From assembly GCF_007752345.1 (NCBI RefSeq), contig NZ_CP036299.1, positions 2,495,001 through 2,559,000 on the forward strand: a stretch of DNA of 64,000 bases, written 5' to 3'. Shown here piece by piece: positions 54,072-63,793 of this stretch. The notes below the pieces were generated by a model. The model was not told where the DNA came from. It saw only the letters and a program-made list of their open reading frames with translations, and searched no databases. The stretch's first letter is position 1, and the number at the start of each line of letters is the position of its first letter. The stretch is from Planctopirus ephydatiae. GTDB lineage: Bacteria > Planctomycetota > Planctomycetia > Planctomycetales > Planctomycetaceae. A program made the position numbers and the translations under genes.

Positions 54072-55136
54072 ATGCCTATCTCTGAATTGGATCGCAAGTT
54101 TCTGGATGATCTCCTGGCGGCTCCCAGTCCCTCAGGATATGAGCAACCGATTCAGGATGTTGTCCGAGCTTATGCAGCCGAGTTTGCAGAGACTGTCACC
54201 ACAGATCGTCATGGAAACGTGATGGCCTGTGTGAATCCTCAAGGACAGGTGCGCATCATGCTGGCTGGCCACTGCGACCAGATTGGCCTGATTGTCAAAA
54301 ACATCGACGAGAAGGGGTTTATCTGGGTGCAGACGATTGGAGGCTGGGATCCCATGGTTCTGCTGGGCCAGCGCGTGCAGGTCTGGACACGCAGTGGGCC
54401 GATTCCAGGGATTATGGCTCGCAAGCCGATTCATCTGCAGTCGCCGGAAGATCGCAAAGCTGTTCCCGAAATCAAGAATTTGTGGGTCGATATTGGCGTT
54501 CTGAATGGAGAAGAAGCCAGGGCGGCCGTGCGAGTTGGCGATGTCATTACCTGTGAACTTCATCAGCAAACCATGCGAAACGGCTTTGTCAGCGGTGTGG
54601 CCATGGATGATAAGGTCGGAGTCTGGACTGTATTTACGGCGGCACGCCGGGCGGCACTTCAATCGCCAAAGGCGGCGATTTATGCAGTCTCCACCGTACA
54701 GGAAGAAATTGGTCTGCGCGGTGTGCAGACGAGTGCAGCCGCCATTCGGCCACAGATCGGTCTGGTCACCGATGTGACCCATGCCACCGATTGTCCGACG
54801 ATTGATGAGAATCAGCATGGTCGCATCAAGCTGGGGCAAGGCCCTGTCGTTTATCGTGGGCCGAATACTAATCCTCGGGTCTTCGACCTGATTGAAGAAG
54901 AAGCTGCGAAACACGGGATCCCTTATCAACTGGCTTCATTAGGTACACCAGCCAGTAACGATGCGGCTCAACTCCAGTTGGCGGGCGATGGAGTGGCCAT
55001 GGGATTGATCTGCATTCCGAATCGATACATGCACAGCCCCGTCGAAATGGTATCGCTGGAGGATCTGGATCATGCAGCCAATCTGATGGCAGCGTTTTGC
55101 GTGCGGATTCAGGACGATACGAATCTCATCCCGTAA
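54072..55136 (+). CDS. M42 family aminopeptidase (FrvX/glutamyl aminopeptidase type)
   Basis: 354 residues from ATG 54072, favoured over 54066 because AAAGG is then nine bases away. Metal ligands and catalytic residues are visible: AGHCDQIGLIV, VAMDDKVGVW, VQEEIGLRGVQ, TDVTHATD and RYMHSPVEMV. M42 enzymes form large tetrahedral dodecamers that trim peptides in the cytoplasm. The characteristic APSPSGYE start is present. It lies 95 bases before the AddA-like gene. Confidence 0.94.
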   Translation: MPISELDRKFLDDLLAAPSPSGYEQPIQDVVRAYAAEFAETVTTDRHGNVMACVNPQGQVRIMLAGHCDQIGLIVKNIDEKGFIWVQTIGGWDPMVLLGQRVQVWTRSGPIPGIMARKPIHLQSPEDRKAVPEIKNLWVDIGVLNGEEARAAVRVGDVITCELHQQTMRNGFVSGVAMDDKVGVWTVFTAARRAALQSPKAAIYAVSTVQEEIGLRGVQTSAAAIRPQIGLVTDVTHATDCPTIDENQHGRIKLGQGPVVYRGPNTNPRVFDLIEEEAAKHGIPYQLASLGTPASNDAAQLQLAGDGVAMGLICIPNRYMHSPVEMVSLEDLDHAANLMAAFCVRIQDDTNLIP

Positions 55137-55231
55137 GCCTTCCACCTAAGGAATGCTGCCGCCAAAGATGTCGCAGCGAAGTTTCACTACAGCCAGAAAC
55201 AGATGGCGTGTTCCGCAGGGAACGAATCGTT

Positions 55232-58200
55232 ATGTCAACTCCCCGCTACACACCTCAACAAACGCGGGCCTTGACTGAGAAATCGGTCTCGATCGCTCTT
55301 TCGGCAGGTGCCGGTTGTGGCAAAACCTTCGTGCTAACGAGGAGATTTCTCGGATATTTGAAGCCGGGGCCTGAGCAATACCCGCTGACATCGCTGGTGG
55401 CGATCACATTTACCGATAAAGCCGCTCGCGAGATGCGGGATCGGGTACGGGCCACTTGTCTGCAGCGTGTGCGAGAATGTCCACCCGAAGAAGCTGACCA
55501 CTGGTTAAGCCTGCTGCGGGATCTGGATCGAGCGCGGATCAGTACAATCCACTCCTTTTGCGGAAACATCCTGCGTTCGCATGCGATCGCGAGTAGTCTC
55601 GATCCCGAATTTACCACCCTCGAAGCGAGTGTGGCCGATTCGCTCCTAAGGCAATCGATTGAAGCCACAGCCACGCGATTGCTGGTCGAAGATCAACCCG
55701 AATTTCGGCTGCTGGCTGTCGATTATGGTATTGAGAAACTACTCGAATCGTCGGGAGTCCTTGTCCGACAACGGCAACTGATCTCTTTAGCAGACTTTGC
55801 CGAAATGACAGCCGAAGAGTTGGCAGGGATCTGGCATCGTTGGCTGAAAGAGACGGGCTGGCCCGCGTTGGTGCGGCAGATCGAGCACCAGCCGACGTTT
55901 GTAAGACTCAGTGAATTCATCTCTCGAACATCGGCCAATACTTCCAAGCTTGACGAGAAGCTGAAGATTCTTCGGCTGATCATGGAGCAATTGAAGAGTC
56001 AGCAAGACTCGCCAGAGCCGGGGCGTCTGGAAGAGTTATTTGCGGAGCTAACGCTTCAGGCGCGAGTGGTGGGGGTGAAGCCTGATCATTGGGGATCTCC
56101 TGACGATCACGAACTGGCTAAGGAGTTGTTCACACAGGTTCGAGACGAATGCAAAAAGCTGATTGAATTCATTCAGCTGGCTCAAACGGAGTTTGTCCCC
56201 TACGCCGAGACAAGCCTGGCCTGGCTGTCGATTGCTGGTGAGTCAATCAAAGATTACGAACTGCTCAAGAAGTCGCGAGCATGTGTTGACTTTGATGATC
56301 TGCTGGTTTTGAGCCGGGATTTGTTGCGGAACGATCTGACGGTGCGTCAGGCGTTGTCGCGCTCCATTCGTGTGCTGATGGTGGATGAATTTCAGGATAC
56401 GGATCCCGTTCAGGCCGATCTGGTCGAGATGATCTGCGGGAAGGAATTGACTACAGGGAAGTTGTTCCTGGTCGGTGACCAGAAACAGAGCATCTATCGC
56501 TTTCGAGGTGCTGATCCTCTGGTTTTTCGATCGTTGAAGAGCAAAATCCCAGCGGCGGGTCAACTCCCACTCACCATGAACTTTCGCAGTCAGCCCCCGA
56601 TTCTGCATTTCGTAAACATTCTGTTTCGGAGGGTGATGGGAGCAGATTACGAAGCTCTGGAACCGTTTTTCGCGGATGAAAAACCTGAACTTGAGCGAAT
56701 TGAGTTTCTGTGGGCAACAACGGATGTGGCCGAGAACAAAACGGTTCAGGGAAGTATCGCGAGCACAGTTCCCACGGCGCAAGGATTGGCCGATGAACAA
56801 GCCCAGGATACTGCTGATACAGAAAGTCAGGATGTTGCAGATGTTGATGATGATTCCCGCTCTGATTCCGGTGAGAAGCAAACAGCACCTTTTTTGAGAC
56901 GGCGCGAGGCTGATTGGATTGCCCGTCGCATTCTTGAGTTGCTGGCCGATCCGACACCGAGAGTTCGGGAGAAAAGTGGCGAGTGGCGAACAATCGTACC
57001 TGGGGATATTACGATCTTGTTCCGGGCGTTGACGAACCTGGAGGTTTACGAACAGGCATTAGAAGCTGCCGGAATCGACTATTATGTGGCGGGTGGCAGA
57101 GCGTTCTTTGCCCAGCAGGAAATCTACGATCTGGCCCACATGTGTCAGTTTCTGGATGACCCTGAGGACGGGTTCAGTCTCGTGGGCCTGTTACGCTCGC
57201 CGTTTTTCTGTTTCAGCGATCCACTGATTCATCGACTCGCTTCTCGCGCGGGTGGTATCACGCAATCGTTATTGGCCGAGGCTTCGGTTGTCAGCGGTCT
57301 GTCGCCTGAAGAGACTGCACAGGTTCAGTTTGCTGCCCAGACTCTTGGTTCACTCGTGGAGCAGCGGGATCACTGGCCGTTGGCGAGAATCATTCGTCGG
57401 GCCCTGGAGTTGACGGGCTATGAGGCCATTGTCTCTCAGGAATTTCTCGGTTCACGGAAGCTGGCGAATGTGCATAAAGCGATTGAACTGGCCCGACAGT
57501 TTGATCTGGCGGGCGGAAGTCGTGCGGAGTTTGTGACTCAGCTGCGGGAATCCATCGATCAGGAATCTCGCGAGGAGTTAGCTGCCACACATCCCGAATC
57601 GAGCAGTGTGGTACGTTTGATGTCGATCCATCAATCTAAGGGACTTGAGTTTCCAGTCGTCTTTGTGGCCGATATGAATCGACCGCGAAAGACTGAATCG
57701 CTCCCACCGACGCTCCATCCGCAGTTAGGGGCTCTGGTAACACCTTCGAACCCCCTGGGTGATCGACAAAAACATCCTGTGGGCCAATTCATTGAGATCA
57801 TGGAAGAGGCTGCCAGCCTCGAAGAGTATCAGCGTCTGCTGTATGTGGCTGCGACACGGGCGCGCGACCTGTTGATTCTGTCTGCGGGGATCAAAGGTTT
57901 TGATGAAGGAAAGTTTTCGCCCTGGATGCTGGCTTTGAAGCAAGTCTTTCATATCGAGACAGGCCTCTTGCGGAATGATCCCTGGTTTGCGAGTGCACAT
58001 GAGGATGTGAAAACCCCGCAGGAAATTCCGCTGATTCGTACTCATCATCAGCCACCGCAATTCATCGACCATGGGGTTCATCGACAGGGTGTTAAGCGAC
58101 AGGGTGTTCACAAACTGTCATTTCCACAGGTGTGGAATGAACTGGAACTGGCAGAATCTTTGCCCTGGCCTCAACTCGTGGCGGATGTCCAGCGGGGTGC

Positions 58201-58927
58201 GGAAGGTCGCCGAAGATTGAGTGTTTCGCGACTGGAGGAATTTCAGGAACAAAGCTCATCGAAGTTCAAGAGTTTCGTTTCTGTAGGGGAATTGGAAGCA
58301 CAGTCGGCGAACCTCGGTCGCAGCGATGCGGAACTGTTGGGAGAAATGATTCATGGCGTACTGGAGCGATTTGAACCTCGCGCCGCAGAGGAGTCCGAAA
58401 AGGCTTTGCTCCATCGACTGTGGCTGTGGTGCCAGAGACAGCCTGCACCACCTGGAGGCCAGATTCTGGAGCAGGCACAGCAATGGCTCAAGACGTTTGC
58501 ATCGACCGAACTGATTGATGAACTGGCAATGGCCAGTGAAATGCATCGAGAACTGGAATTCAGTCTTGATTGGAAATTGACTGGAGAAGAGTCGAAACGA
58601 GAGACAGAGATCTATGGTCTGATCGATGTCCTGATGAAAGATTCTCAGGGTGACTGGATCATTCTCGATTACAAGACGAGTCGTGTTGCGGCTGGAGCCA
58701 CTGATGAGCTGCTACTCCAGCCATATCGATTGCAATTGGGAACATATGCCCTGGCCGTGCAGCGGCTCTTTGGTCGCCTTCCCAAAAGAGCCGAACTGAT
58801 TTTTATGCGCCCCACACCCCGCCGGGTGGTCTGGAACATGGAGCAGGTACTTGTTTCCGATCTGGAACGACTTGTGACCGAGGCAATCAATCAGTTAGAT
58901 GCGGCACAGGCTTCGAGCTCATTCTGA
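55232..58927 (+). CDS. UvrD-type helicase-nuclease, AddA-like
   Basis: 1,231 residues from the ATG at 55232; the earlier in-frame reading overlaps the M42 gene. Walker A SAGAGCGKTFVL (about 24-35), DKAAREMRDRVRAT, ISTIHSFCGNILRSHA, Walker B VLMVDEFQDTDPVQADL, LVGDQKQSIYRFRGADP and YVAATRARDLLILSAG are superfamily 1A motifs. The C-terminal 100 residues carry a RecB-type nuclease (YGLIDVLMKDSQGDWIILDY, then KTSR). A Ser/Asp/Glu-rich insert sits near residue 520. AddA with AddB processes double-strand ends; no addB is in the window. Confidence 0.9.
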   Translation: MSTPRYTPQQTRALTEKSVSIALSAGAGCGKTFVLTRRFLGYLKPGPEQYPLTSLVAITFTDKAAREMRDRVRATCLQRVRECPPEEADHWLSLLRDLDRARISTIHSFCGNILRSHAIASSLDPEFTTLEASVADSLLRQSIEATATRLLVEDQPEFRLLAVDYGIEKLLESSGVLVRQRQLISLADFAEMTAEELAGIWHRWLKETGWPALVRQIEHQPTFVRLSEFISRTSANTSKLDEKLKILRLIMEQLKSQQDSPEPGRLEELFAELTLQARVVGVKPDHWGSPDDHELAKELFTQVRDECKKLIEFIQLAQTEFVPYAETSLAWLSIAGESIKDYELLKKSRACVDFDDLLVLSRDLLRNDLTVRQALSRSIRVLMVDEFQDTDPVQADLVEMICGKELTTGKLFLVGDQKQSIYRFRGADPLVFRSLKSKIPAAGQLPLTMNFRSQPPILHFVNILFRRVMGADYEALEPFFADEKPELERIEFLWATTDVAENKTVQGSIASTVPTAQGLADEQAQDTADTESQDVADVDDDSRSDSGEKQTAPFLRRREADWIARRILELLADPTPRVREKSGEWRTIVPGDITILFRALTNLEVYEQALEAAGIDYYVAGGRAFFAQQEIYDLAHMCQFLDDPEDGFSLVGLLRSPFFCFSDPLIHRLASRAGGITQSLLAEASVVSGLSPEETAQVQFAAQTLGSLVEQRDHWPLARIIRRALELTGYEAIVSQEFLGSRKLANVHKAIELARQFDLAGGSRAEFVTQLRESIDQESREELAATHPESSSVVRLMSIHQSKGLEFPVVFVADMNRPRKTESLPPTLHPQLGALVTPSNPLGDRQKHPVGQFIEIMEEAASLEEYQRLLYVAATRARDLLILSAGIKGFDEGKFSPWMLALKQVFHIETGLLRNDPWFASAHEDVKTPQEIPLIRTHHQPPQFIDHGVHRQGVKRQGVHKLSFPQVWNELELAESLPWPQLVADVQRGAEGRRRLSVSRLEEFQEQSSSKFKSFVSVGELEAQSANLGRSDAELLGEMIHGVLERFEPRAAEESEKALLHRLWLWCQRQPAPPGGQILEQAQQWLKTFASTELIDELAMASEMHRELEFSLDWKLTGEESKRETEIYGLIDVLMKDSQGDWIILDYKTSRVAAGATDELLLQPYRLQLGTYALAVQRLFGRLPKRAELIFMRPTPRRVVWNMEQVLVSDLERLVTEAINQLDAAQASSSF

Positions 58928-59150
58928 GCATTGATTGAACCTGAAGTTTATTTGGCCGTCTGATCCAAAGTACCTTGCGATGGTCGCTCAGCATTTTGAC
59001 GCGATTCTCCAGAATCACACCTTCGATCGTGTTATGGCTGAACGTCTTTCGGAATTTGCCGTTCAAAATTGGAGGACAGACGTTGCTTTGTAGACCACAA
59101 AGGTGATCGTGCCCTTCGAATGAGGTTTGTGAAGGGCGAAGGTTAGCCTT

Positions 59151-59199
59151 GATCCCCCGGCGGGTGTTCACCACGGTCGAAAATCTCAACCGGGGGATC
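59151..59199 (-). terminator. Hairpin after the 59208-59588 lipoprotein gene
   Basis: GATCCCCCGG (59151-59160) pairs perfectly with CCGGGGGATC (59190-59199). It begins nine bases past the minus-strand stop. There is no T-run on either side. The rest of 58928-59150 shows no gene. Confidence 0.5.
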
Positions 59200-59207
59200 C
59201 TTCTGCG

Positions 59208-59588
59208 TCAATTATTGCCACCCGTCGCGATTTGTGTGAGCGTGTTGTTGCGTTGTGTTTCATTCTCAATTTTCTTGGCCACTGCAGTCGCTTCAGATGT
59301 CTTGCCATGTTTGGCTAATACCAGGCTGCAGATTGCACAGGTGTTGTCGCGAGCTGTCCCAGTATCAACCGCCGCAATTGCATTGAGCACGACTTCTCCA
59401 TCGCCGGCCTGAGCGGCGTTCTCTGCCAACTTTACGAGGGTGTTATGCTTGGCAGTGCCATCTTTCATGGCGAGCGCCGCTTCCAATCGGCCCGAAAGTT
59501 CGGTCGTCCCAGCGACAGGTGCTGGTTCCTGACGGACACAGCCGGTAAAGAGAACTAACAGCAACAAGATTCTTGAAATGTTTCTCAA
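59208..59588 (-). CDS. Small lipoprotein, hypothetical
   Basis: 126 residues from a TTG at 59588. AAAGGA seven bases upstream and the immediate signal sequence RNISRILLLLVLFTGC, a lipobox, decide this start over longer readings. The mature part is Ala-rich helix with a repeating pattern (RLEAALAMKDGTAKHNTLVK, LAENAAQAGDGEVVLNAIAA, EATAVAKKIENETQRNNTLT) resembling three TPR/HEAT-like helical repeats. Function unknown. Lipidation is predicted only from the lipobox. Confidence 0.65.
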   Translation of the reverse strand: MRNISRILLLLVLFTGCVRQEPAPVAGTTELSGRLEAALAMKDGTAKHNTLVKLAENAAQAGDGEVVLNAIAAVDTGTARDNTCAICSLVLAKHGKTSEATAVAKKIENETQRNNTLTQIATGGNN

Positions 59589-60634
59589 GCAGAATTCCTT
59601 TGTGTCAAATGAGTTATCGTTAGTCATGGACTCCGGGATGGCGATGGCTTTCAACCAATGGCCTTATACGAGGGTCCACTTCAAGAATTCGTTGTGGAAA
59701 ATGCGATGTATCGCTTTTTATGCCGCGATTTTCTTGTGAAGTGAGAAAGCGTTGATAAACAGACTTGGGTCATGAATCGATACACGTTACTGAATGACAT
59801 TGAGCCAAACCAGTCGCTAATGCCAGAAATAGCTGAAACAACCAGTGTTTCACCTATTGTGACTGAAACGCTCCCAAAACCAGAGTACATGCGGCCTCAA
59901 GCGAAGTGCAGATCACGGGTAGATCGGATTCTCTGCGAAAATGGTGCACCTCCCGGCTTTTGCCAACGGTTAAGAGTTCGCGTATTCAAAGGCTGGTCAA
60001 GTCATGTTGGCAGGCCTTGAACTTCTCATGATGTCTCCCAAAGTCAGACATCATGACTTCAACCTGAATTCCCTTTGAGAGATCTTTCATGTCACTAGCT
60101 TGGAGGGGTGTCTTGTCGTCGTTCTTCACGGGGACCCGGCATCAGTTGGCTGTACCACCCATCAGGTTTGCGAGTGATGAGTTTGACGCATTCTTCCTGG
60201 CGATGTGGATCTCGCCTGTTTCTCTTGAGAAGGGAAGAAAACTTCCAGAGGTATTGCATTCGTTGTGATCAGAATCCCTTGCCGAGATTCCGCAACAGTC
60301 ACAACACATGAAGTCCCATCAACAAAAGTGCCTTTGCGACACCTTAGTTGACACACATCCTGATTCATGTGGCACGGTTGACTACAGAAGAGGTCTTTGT
60401 GCGATGAGATTTTTTTCGTGTGAATCTGTTCTGATCAGGTAAGATTTGACGGATCGTATGACTCTCCGGCACATCGAAGATCGCAACTAGAATCTCCGCA
60501 GGTGATGCAACCCGCAAAGTATGGCTTTGTCTGCGATCTGTGGGATGTTCCGCCGAAGAGACATACGAGCGACTTCTGCCTGGTCTCCACCAAGCGTCGC
60601 CCAGTGTCAGGGCCGTTTCTTCAGAAAGCCTGAA
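59589..60634. other. Long intergenic region with one strong hairpin
   Basis: Just over 1 kb with no convincing gene. TCATGATGTCT (60026-60036) pairs perfectly over 11 bp with AGACATCATGA (60046-60056) around a 9-base loop. Candidate frames of 82 codons (59772 plus) and 68 codons (60368 minus) lack ribosome sites and domain patterns. An undetected small RNA or a decayed gene is possible. The 114 bases before 60635 read in frame with the protease but have no signal-peptide character. Confidence 0.4.
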
Positions 60635-62122
60635 ATGTCGAAACTGACAAAATGGACAGTTCCCGCCAGCATGTTTTTTCTGGGTTGCCTGGCAGGCGGT
60701 GGGCTGTTGTCAATTCCTGTTATGAATGCCGTCCGTGCATCTGCCGTCGATAAAGCTGCTCTGGAAGAAGCTTACGAAGATCTCAATAAGAAAGTCACCG
60801 CCCTTCAGGAGGGGAGTTCCCTGCTGGCGCGAGTCGCTCATTTAGCGACTCCCAGTGTGGTGCACATCGAGAGCCGGCGGAATGTCCCCAACAAAGGTGT
60901 TGTGGAAGAAACCGGATCAGGAGTCCTCGTCAGCGGCAGTGATGGTAAAGGGATTTATGTCGTTACCAATCGGCATGTGATTGATGGGGCGATTCCAGGC
61001 AACATCTCGATTTCGTTGTTTGATGGACGGGTCATCAATCCTGATGACATTCGTGCAGACCGCGATACCGATTTAGCCGTTCTGCGAGTCAATGCTCCCA
61101 ACCTCTCACCTGCCCGCTGGGCTGATTCTGATAAAGTCGATATTGGTCACATGGTGCTGGCTGTCGGCAGTCCGTTTGGTCTCAGTCAGTCAGTAACCTT
61201 TGGAATCATCAGTGCCAAAGGTCGTCGCAAACTTAAGCTGGGTACGACGGCTGTATTGAATCAGGATTTTCTCCAGACCGATGCCGCAATCAATCCCGGC
61301 AACAGTGGCGGCCCATTGATCGACCTGCAGGGACGCATCATCGGCATCAACACCGCAATTGCCAGCAGCAGTGGCGGAAACGAAGGGATCGGCTTCAGTA
61401 TTCCCAGCAATCTTGTCCGCCGGGTGATGGATCAGCTCCTCGAATTTGGTGTGGTACAACGGGCTTATCTGGGTGTGCGACTGGATCCAGCCTTTGATCT
61501 GCGATCTGCCAACCGGCTGAAACTCGACCGAGTGGGTGGAGCGCGTGTTACCGAAGTTTATCCCAATACTGCCGCTTCCAAAGCCAACCTGCTCTATGAC
61601 GATGTGATTCTCAGTTTCGATGGAGTCGATGTTGAAGATGAGAACCATCTGATCAATCTGGTCAGTCTGACACCGTTCGGCAAAAAAGTGCGGATGGTCG
61701 TCTGGCGGGGAGGGAATAAGGTGCCTGTCCTGGTACAACTGGGTGATCGTGCCGAGATGCGGGAACAGAGTGCCGTGCCAACTCCTGATTCAGGGACTTC
61801 GCCAGTTCGAACCACGAGTCTGACCTCGGGATTGAGACTGAAGCCACTCGATTTTCAAGTGCGGGAGACGCACCGGCTGCCAGCTCGTGCTGGCGGTATT
61901 CTGGTCAACGAGGTCGCGATCGACAGTATCTGGCAAGGGATTGTCGAAGTGGGCGACCTGATTGTCGAAGTGGATCAGTGGCCAGTCGCTTCTGAAAGCG
62001 AGTTAGCCAGTGTCCTGAAGGCAGGCCAGGCATTACCAGCCATACCCATCCGGTTGATGCGACTCGAAGGCGGAAAATCGGTCGAGCATGTCGTGCAACT
62101 GCCGCAATCGAAACTGCAGTAA
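60635..62122 (+). CDS. HtrA/DegP-type serine protease with two PDZ domains
   Basis: 495 residues from the ATG at 60635. An N-terminal membrane anchor (TVPASMFFLGCLAGGGLLSI) is followed by a trypsin-like domain with His in VVTNRHVID, Asp in DRDTDLAVLRV and Ser in INPGNSGGPLI, a full triad. GIGFSIPSNLVRRVMDQLLE leads to PDZ1 (RAYLGVRLDP, GGARVTEVYPNTAASKANLL) and a more diverged PDZ2 at the C-terminus (GGILVNEVAIDSIWQGIVEV). It should degrade or refold misfolded envelope proteins. Confidence 0.93.
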   Translation: MSKLTKWTVPASMFFLGCLAGGGLLSIPVMNAVRASAVDKAALEEAYEDLNKKVTALQEGSSLLARVAHLATPSVVHIESRRNVPNKGVVEETGSGVLVSGSDGKGIYVVTNRHVIDGAIPGNISISLFDGRVINPDDIRADRDTDLAVLRVNAPNLSPARWADSDKVDIGHMVLAVGSPFGLSQSVTFGIISAKGRRKLKLGTTAVLNQDFLQTDAAINPGNSGGPLIDLQGRIIGINTAIASSSGGNEGIGFSIPSNLVRRVMDQLLEFGVVQRAYLGVRLDPAFDLRSANRLKLDRVGGARVTEVYPNTAASKANLLYDDVILSFDGVDVEDENHLINLVSLTPFGKKVRMVVWRGGNKVPVLVQLGDRAEMREQSAVPTPDSGTSPVRTTSLTSGLRLKPLDFQVRETHRLPARAGGILVNEVAIDSIWQGIVEVGDLIVEVDQWPVASESELASVLKAGQALPAIPIRLMRLEGGKSVEHVVQLPQSKLQ

Positions 62123-62164
62123 GCGCATGTCTTCCAGGTGCACTGGTTGGGTAGGGAGAGATCA

Positions 62165-62668
62165 TTGGCGTCAAACGATCACTGGCGTATCGAAGTAGCC
62201 GCCTCTCAATCGCCGTGGACTCATCCCCACTGGGTTCAATGGATCAAGCGGGTAGTAGCCTCATATGCTCAATGGACGGGTAAAGCCCTTTCCGATGCAG
62301 GCGCGGAAGAATTGCCTAAATTACTGTACCATGCCCCATTCGTGCTGGTCTCGCATGGACAGGAAGCCGACCCAATCCTGTGCTATGGAAACCAGCAAGC
62401 TCTCGAATTGTGGGAAATGAGCCTCTCTCAGTTTCTCGAAACACCTTCGCGATACACCGCTGAACCCATGCATCGTGATGAACGGGCACAACTCCTCGAA
62501 CGTACGACCAGATACGGATTTGTCGACGATTACCAGGGAATCCGCATCTCTGCATCCGGAGCCCGATTTCGCATCCATCAGGCAACGGTCTGGAATGTGG
62601 TCGATGAAGTGGGCGTCTATCAGGGTCAGGCCGCCATGTTCCACGAATGGACACTACTTGGTCAGTAA
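62165..62668 (+). CDS. MEKHLA domain protein
   Basis: About 167 residues from TTG 62165 (GGGAGAG four bases upstream), or 176 from GTG 62138. LLYHAPFVLVSHGQEADPIL, CYGNQQALELWEMSLSQFLE, TAEPMHRDERAQLLERTTRY, GFVDDYQGIRISASGARFRI and HQATVWNVVDEVGVYQGQAA cover nearly all of the MEKHLA domain. The domain is PAS-related and also found at the end of plant HD-ZIP III proteins. Stand-alone bacterial members are of unknown function. Confidence 0.88.
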   Translation: MASNDHWRIEVAASQSPWTHPHWVQWIKRVVASYAQWTGKALSDAGAEELPKLLYHAPFVLVSHGQEADPILCYGNQQALELWEMSLSQFLETPSRYTAEPMHRDERAQLLERTTRYGFVDDYQGIRISASGARFRIHQATVWNVVDEVGVYQGQAAMFHEWTLLGQ

Positions 62669-62704
62669 GTTTCAGTCGGTGTGTAACTATTGTCGTCAAA
62701 CCGC

Positions 62705-63793
62705 TCAGGCACTCAAGACTTTGCGGACGTTGGCTTCGGTGACCGGCTGAATAATGCCCTTTTCAGTGATGATTGCCGTAATGAGTTCCGCCGGTGCGAA
62801 ATCGAATGCCGGGTTGTAGACATTGGCACCTGCGGGGGCAAGTTGGGCACCCCCAGGATGAGTAATCTCAGTGGAGACTCGTTCTTCGATGGGAATTGAT
62901 TTCCCTTCGATAAGCGTCAGGTCGAATGTGGAGGATGGGGCTGAGACGTAAAACGGAATTTTGTGGTAATGGCATAACACCGCCACGCTGTATGTCCCAA
63001 TTTTATTGGCGGCATCGCCACGTGCGGTGATACGATCAGCCCCGACAATAGCAGCACCAATCCGGCCTTCCTTCATGACCTGCCCGGCCATGGAATCGGT
63101 GATGAGTGTGCAGGGGATTCCTCTTTGCATGAGTTCCCACATGGTCAGTCGGGCCCCCTGAAGCAGCGGGCGGGTTTCATCAGCGTAAACATGAATCCGC
63201 TTGCCAGCGGCATGCGCATGAGCCAGAGCGGCGAACGCTGTTCCATCGCCAGCGGTGGCCAATCCGCCTGTATTGCAGTGTGTCAGAATCCCAGTATTAG
63301 TAGGGAGGAGCGAGGCTCCGAATTCTCCCAGTCTGGCACACATCGCACGGTCTTCAGTTTCAATGGCCTGTGCCTCAAGAAGTAGTCTCTGCTGAAGATC
63401 GGCAGCACTGCATTGTGGGTGGTCTTTGGCCACCTGTTCCATACGCTGAATGGCCCAGAAGAGATTGACAGCCGTGGGCCGACTTTCGGCCAGGTATTTG
63501 GCCACCTTGGCCAGTTGTCGATCAAACTCTCGCCGCGAGACTTCTGCCCCTGGCTGAAAGAGTGGTTGAAGGCCGACAACGATTCCATAGGCCGCCGCCA
63601 CGCCAATGGCAGGAGCCCCGCGAACTTTGAGCTGCTTGATCGCCTCCCAGATGAGTTCCACGGTGTTCCCATCAATATGCTTCAGTTGCGTGGGCAATAC
63701 CGTCTGGTCGATCAGCTTCAGTGATCCGGTCAATTCGTCGCCTTGCCACTCCAGAGCACGATAACTGGGCAACGACACAGGATTGGACACCAT
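62705..63793 (-). CDS. mtnA: S-methyl-5-thioribose-1-phosphate isomerase
   Basis: 362 residues from the ATG at 63793; the longer reading upstream adds 68 non-homologous residues. KVRGAPAIGVAAAYGIVVGL, ILTHCNTGGLATAGDGTA with catalytic Cys173, VYADETRPLLQGARLT and AAIVGADRITARGDAANKIG with Asp253 are the family signature. The enzyme converts methylthioribose 1-phosphate to methylthioribulose 1-phosphate in methylthioadenosine salvage. Its product is the substrate of RuBisCO-like proteins in some bacteria; one such protein is encoded at 48944-50710. The last 207 bases of the window hold no further gene. Confidence 0.93.
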   Translation of the reverse strand: MVSNPVSLPSYRALEWQGDELTGSLKLIDQTVLPTQLKHIDGNTVELIWEAIKQLKVRGAPAIGVAAAYGIVVGLQPLFQPGAEVSRREFDRQLAKVAKYLAESRPTAVNLFWAIQRMEQVAKDHPQCSAADLQQRLLLEAQAIETEDRAMCARLGEFGASLLPTNTGILTHCNTGGLATAGDGTAFAALAHAHAAGKRIHVYADETRPLLQGARLTMWELMQRGIPCTLITDSMAGQVMKEGRIGAAIVGADRITARGDAANKIGTYSVAVLCHYHKIPFYVSAPSSTFDLTLIEGKSIPIEERVSTEITHPGGAQLAPAGANVYNPAFDFAPAELITAIITEKGIIQPVTEANVRKVLSA

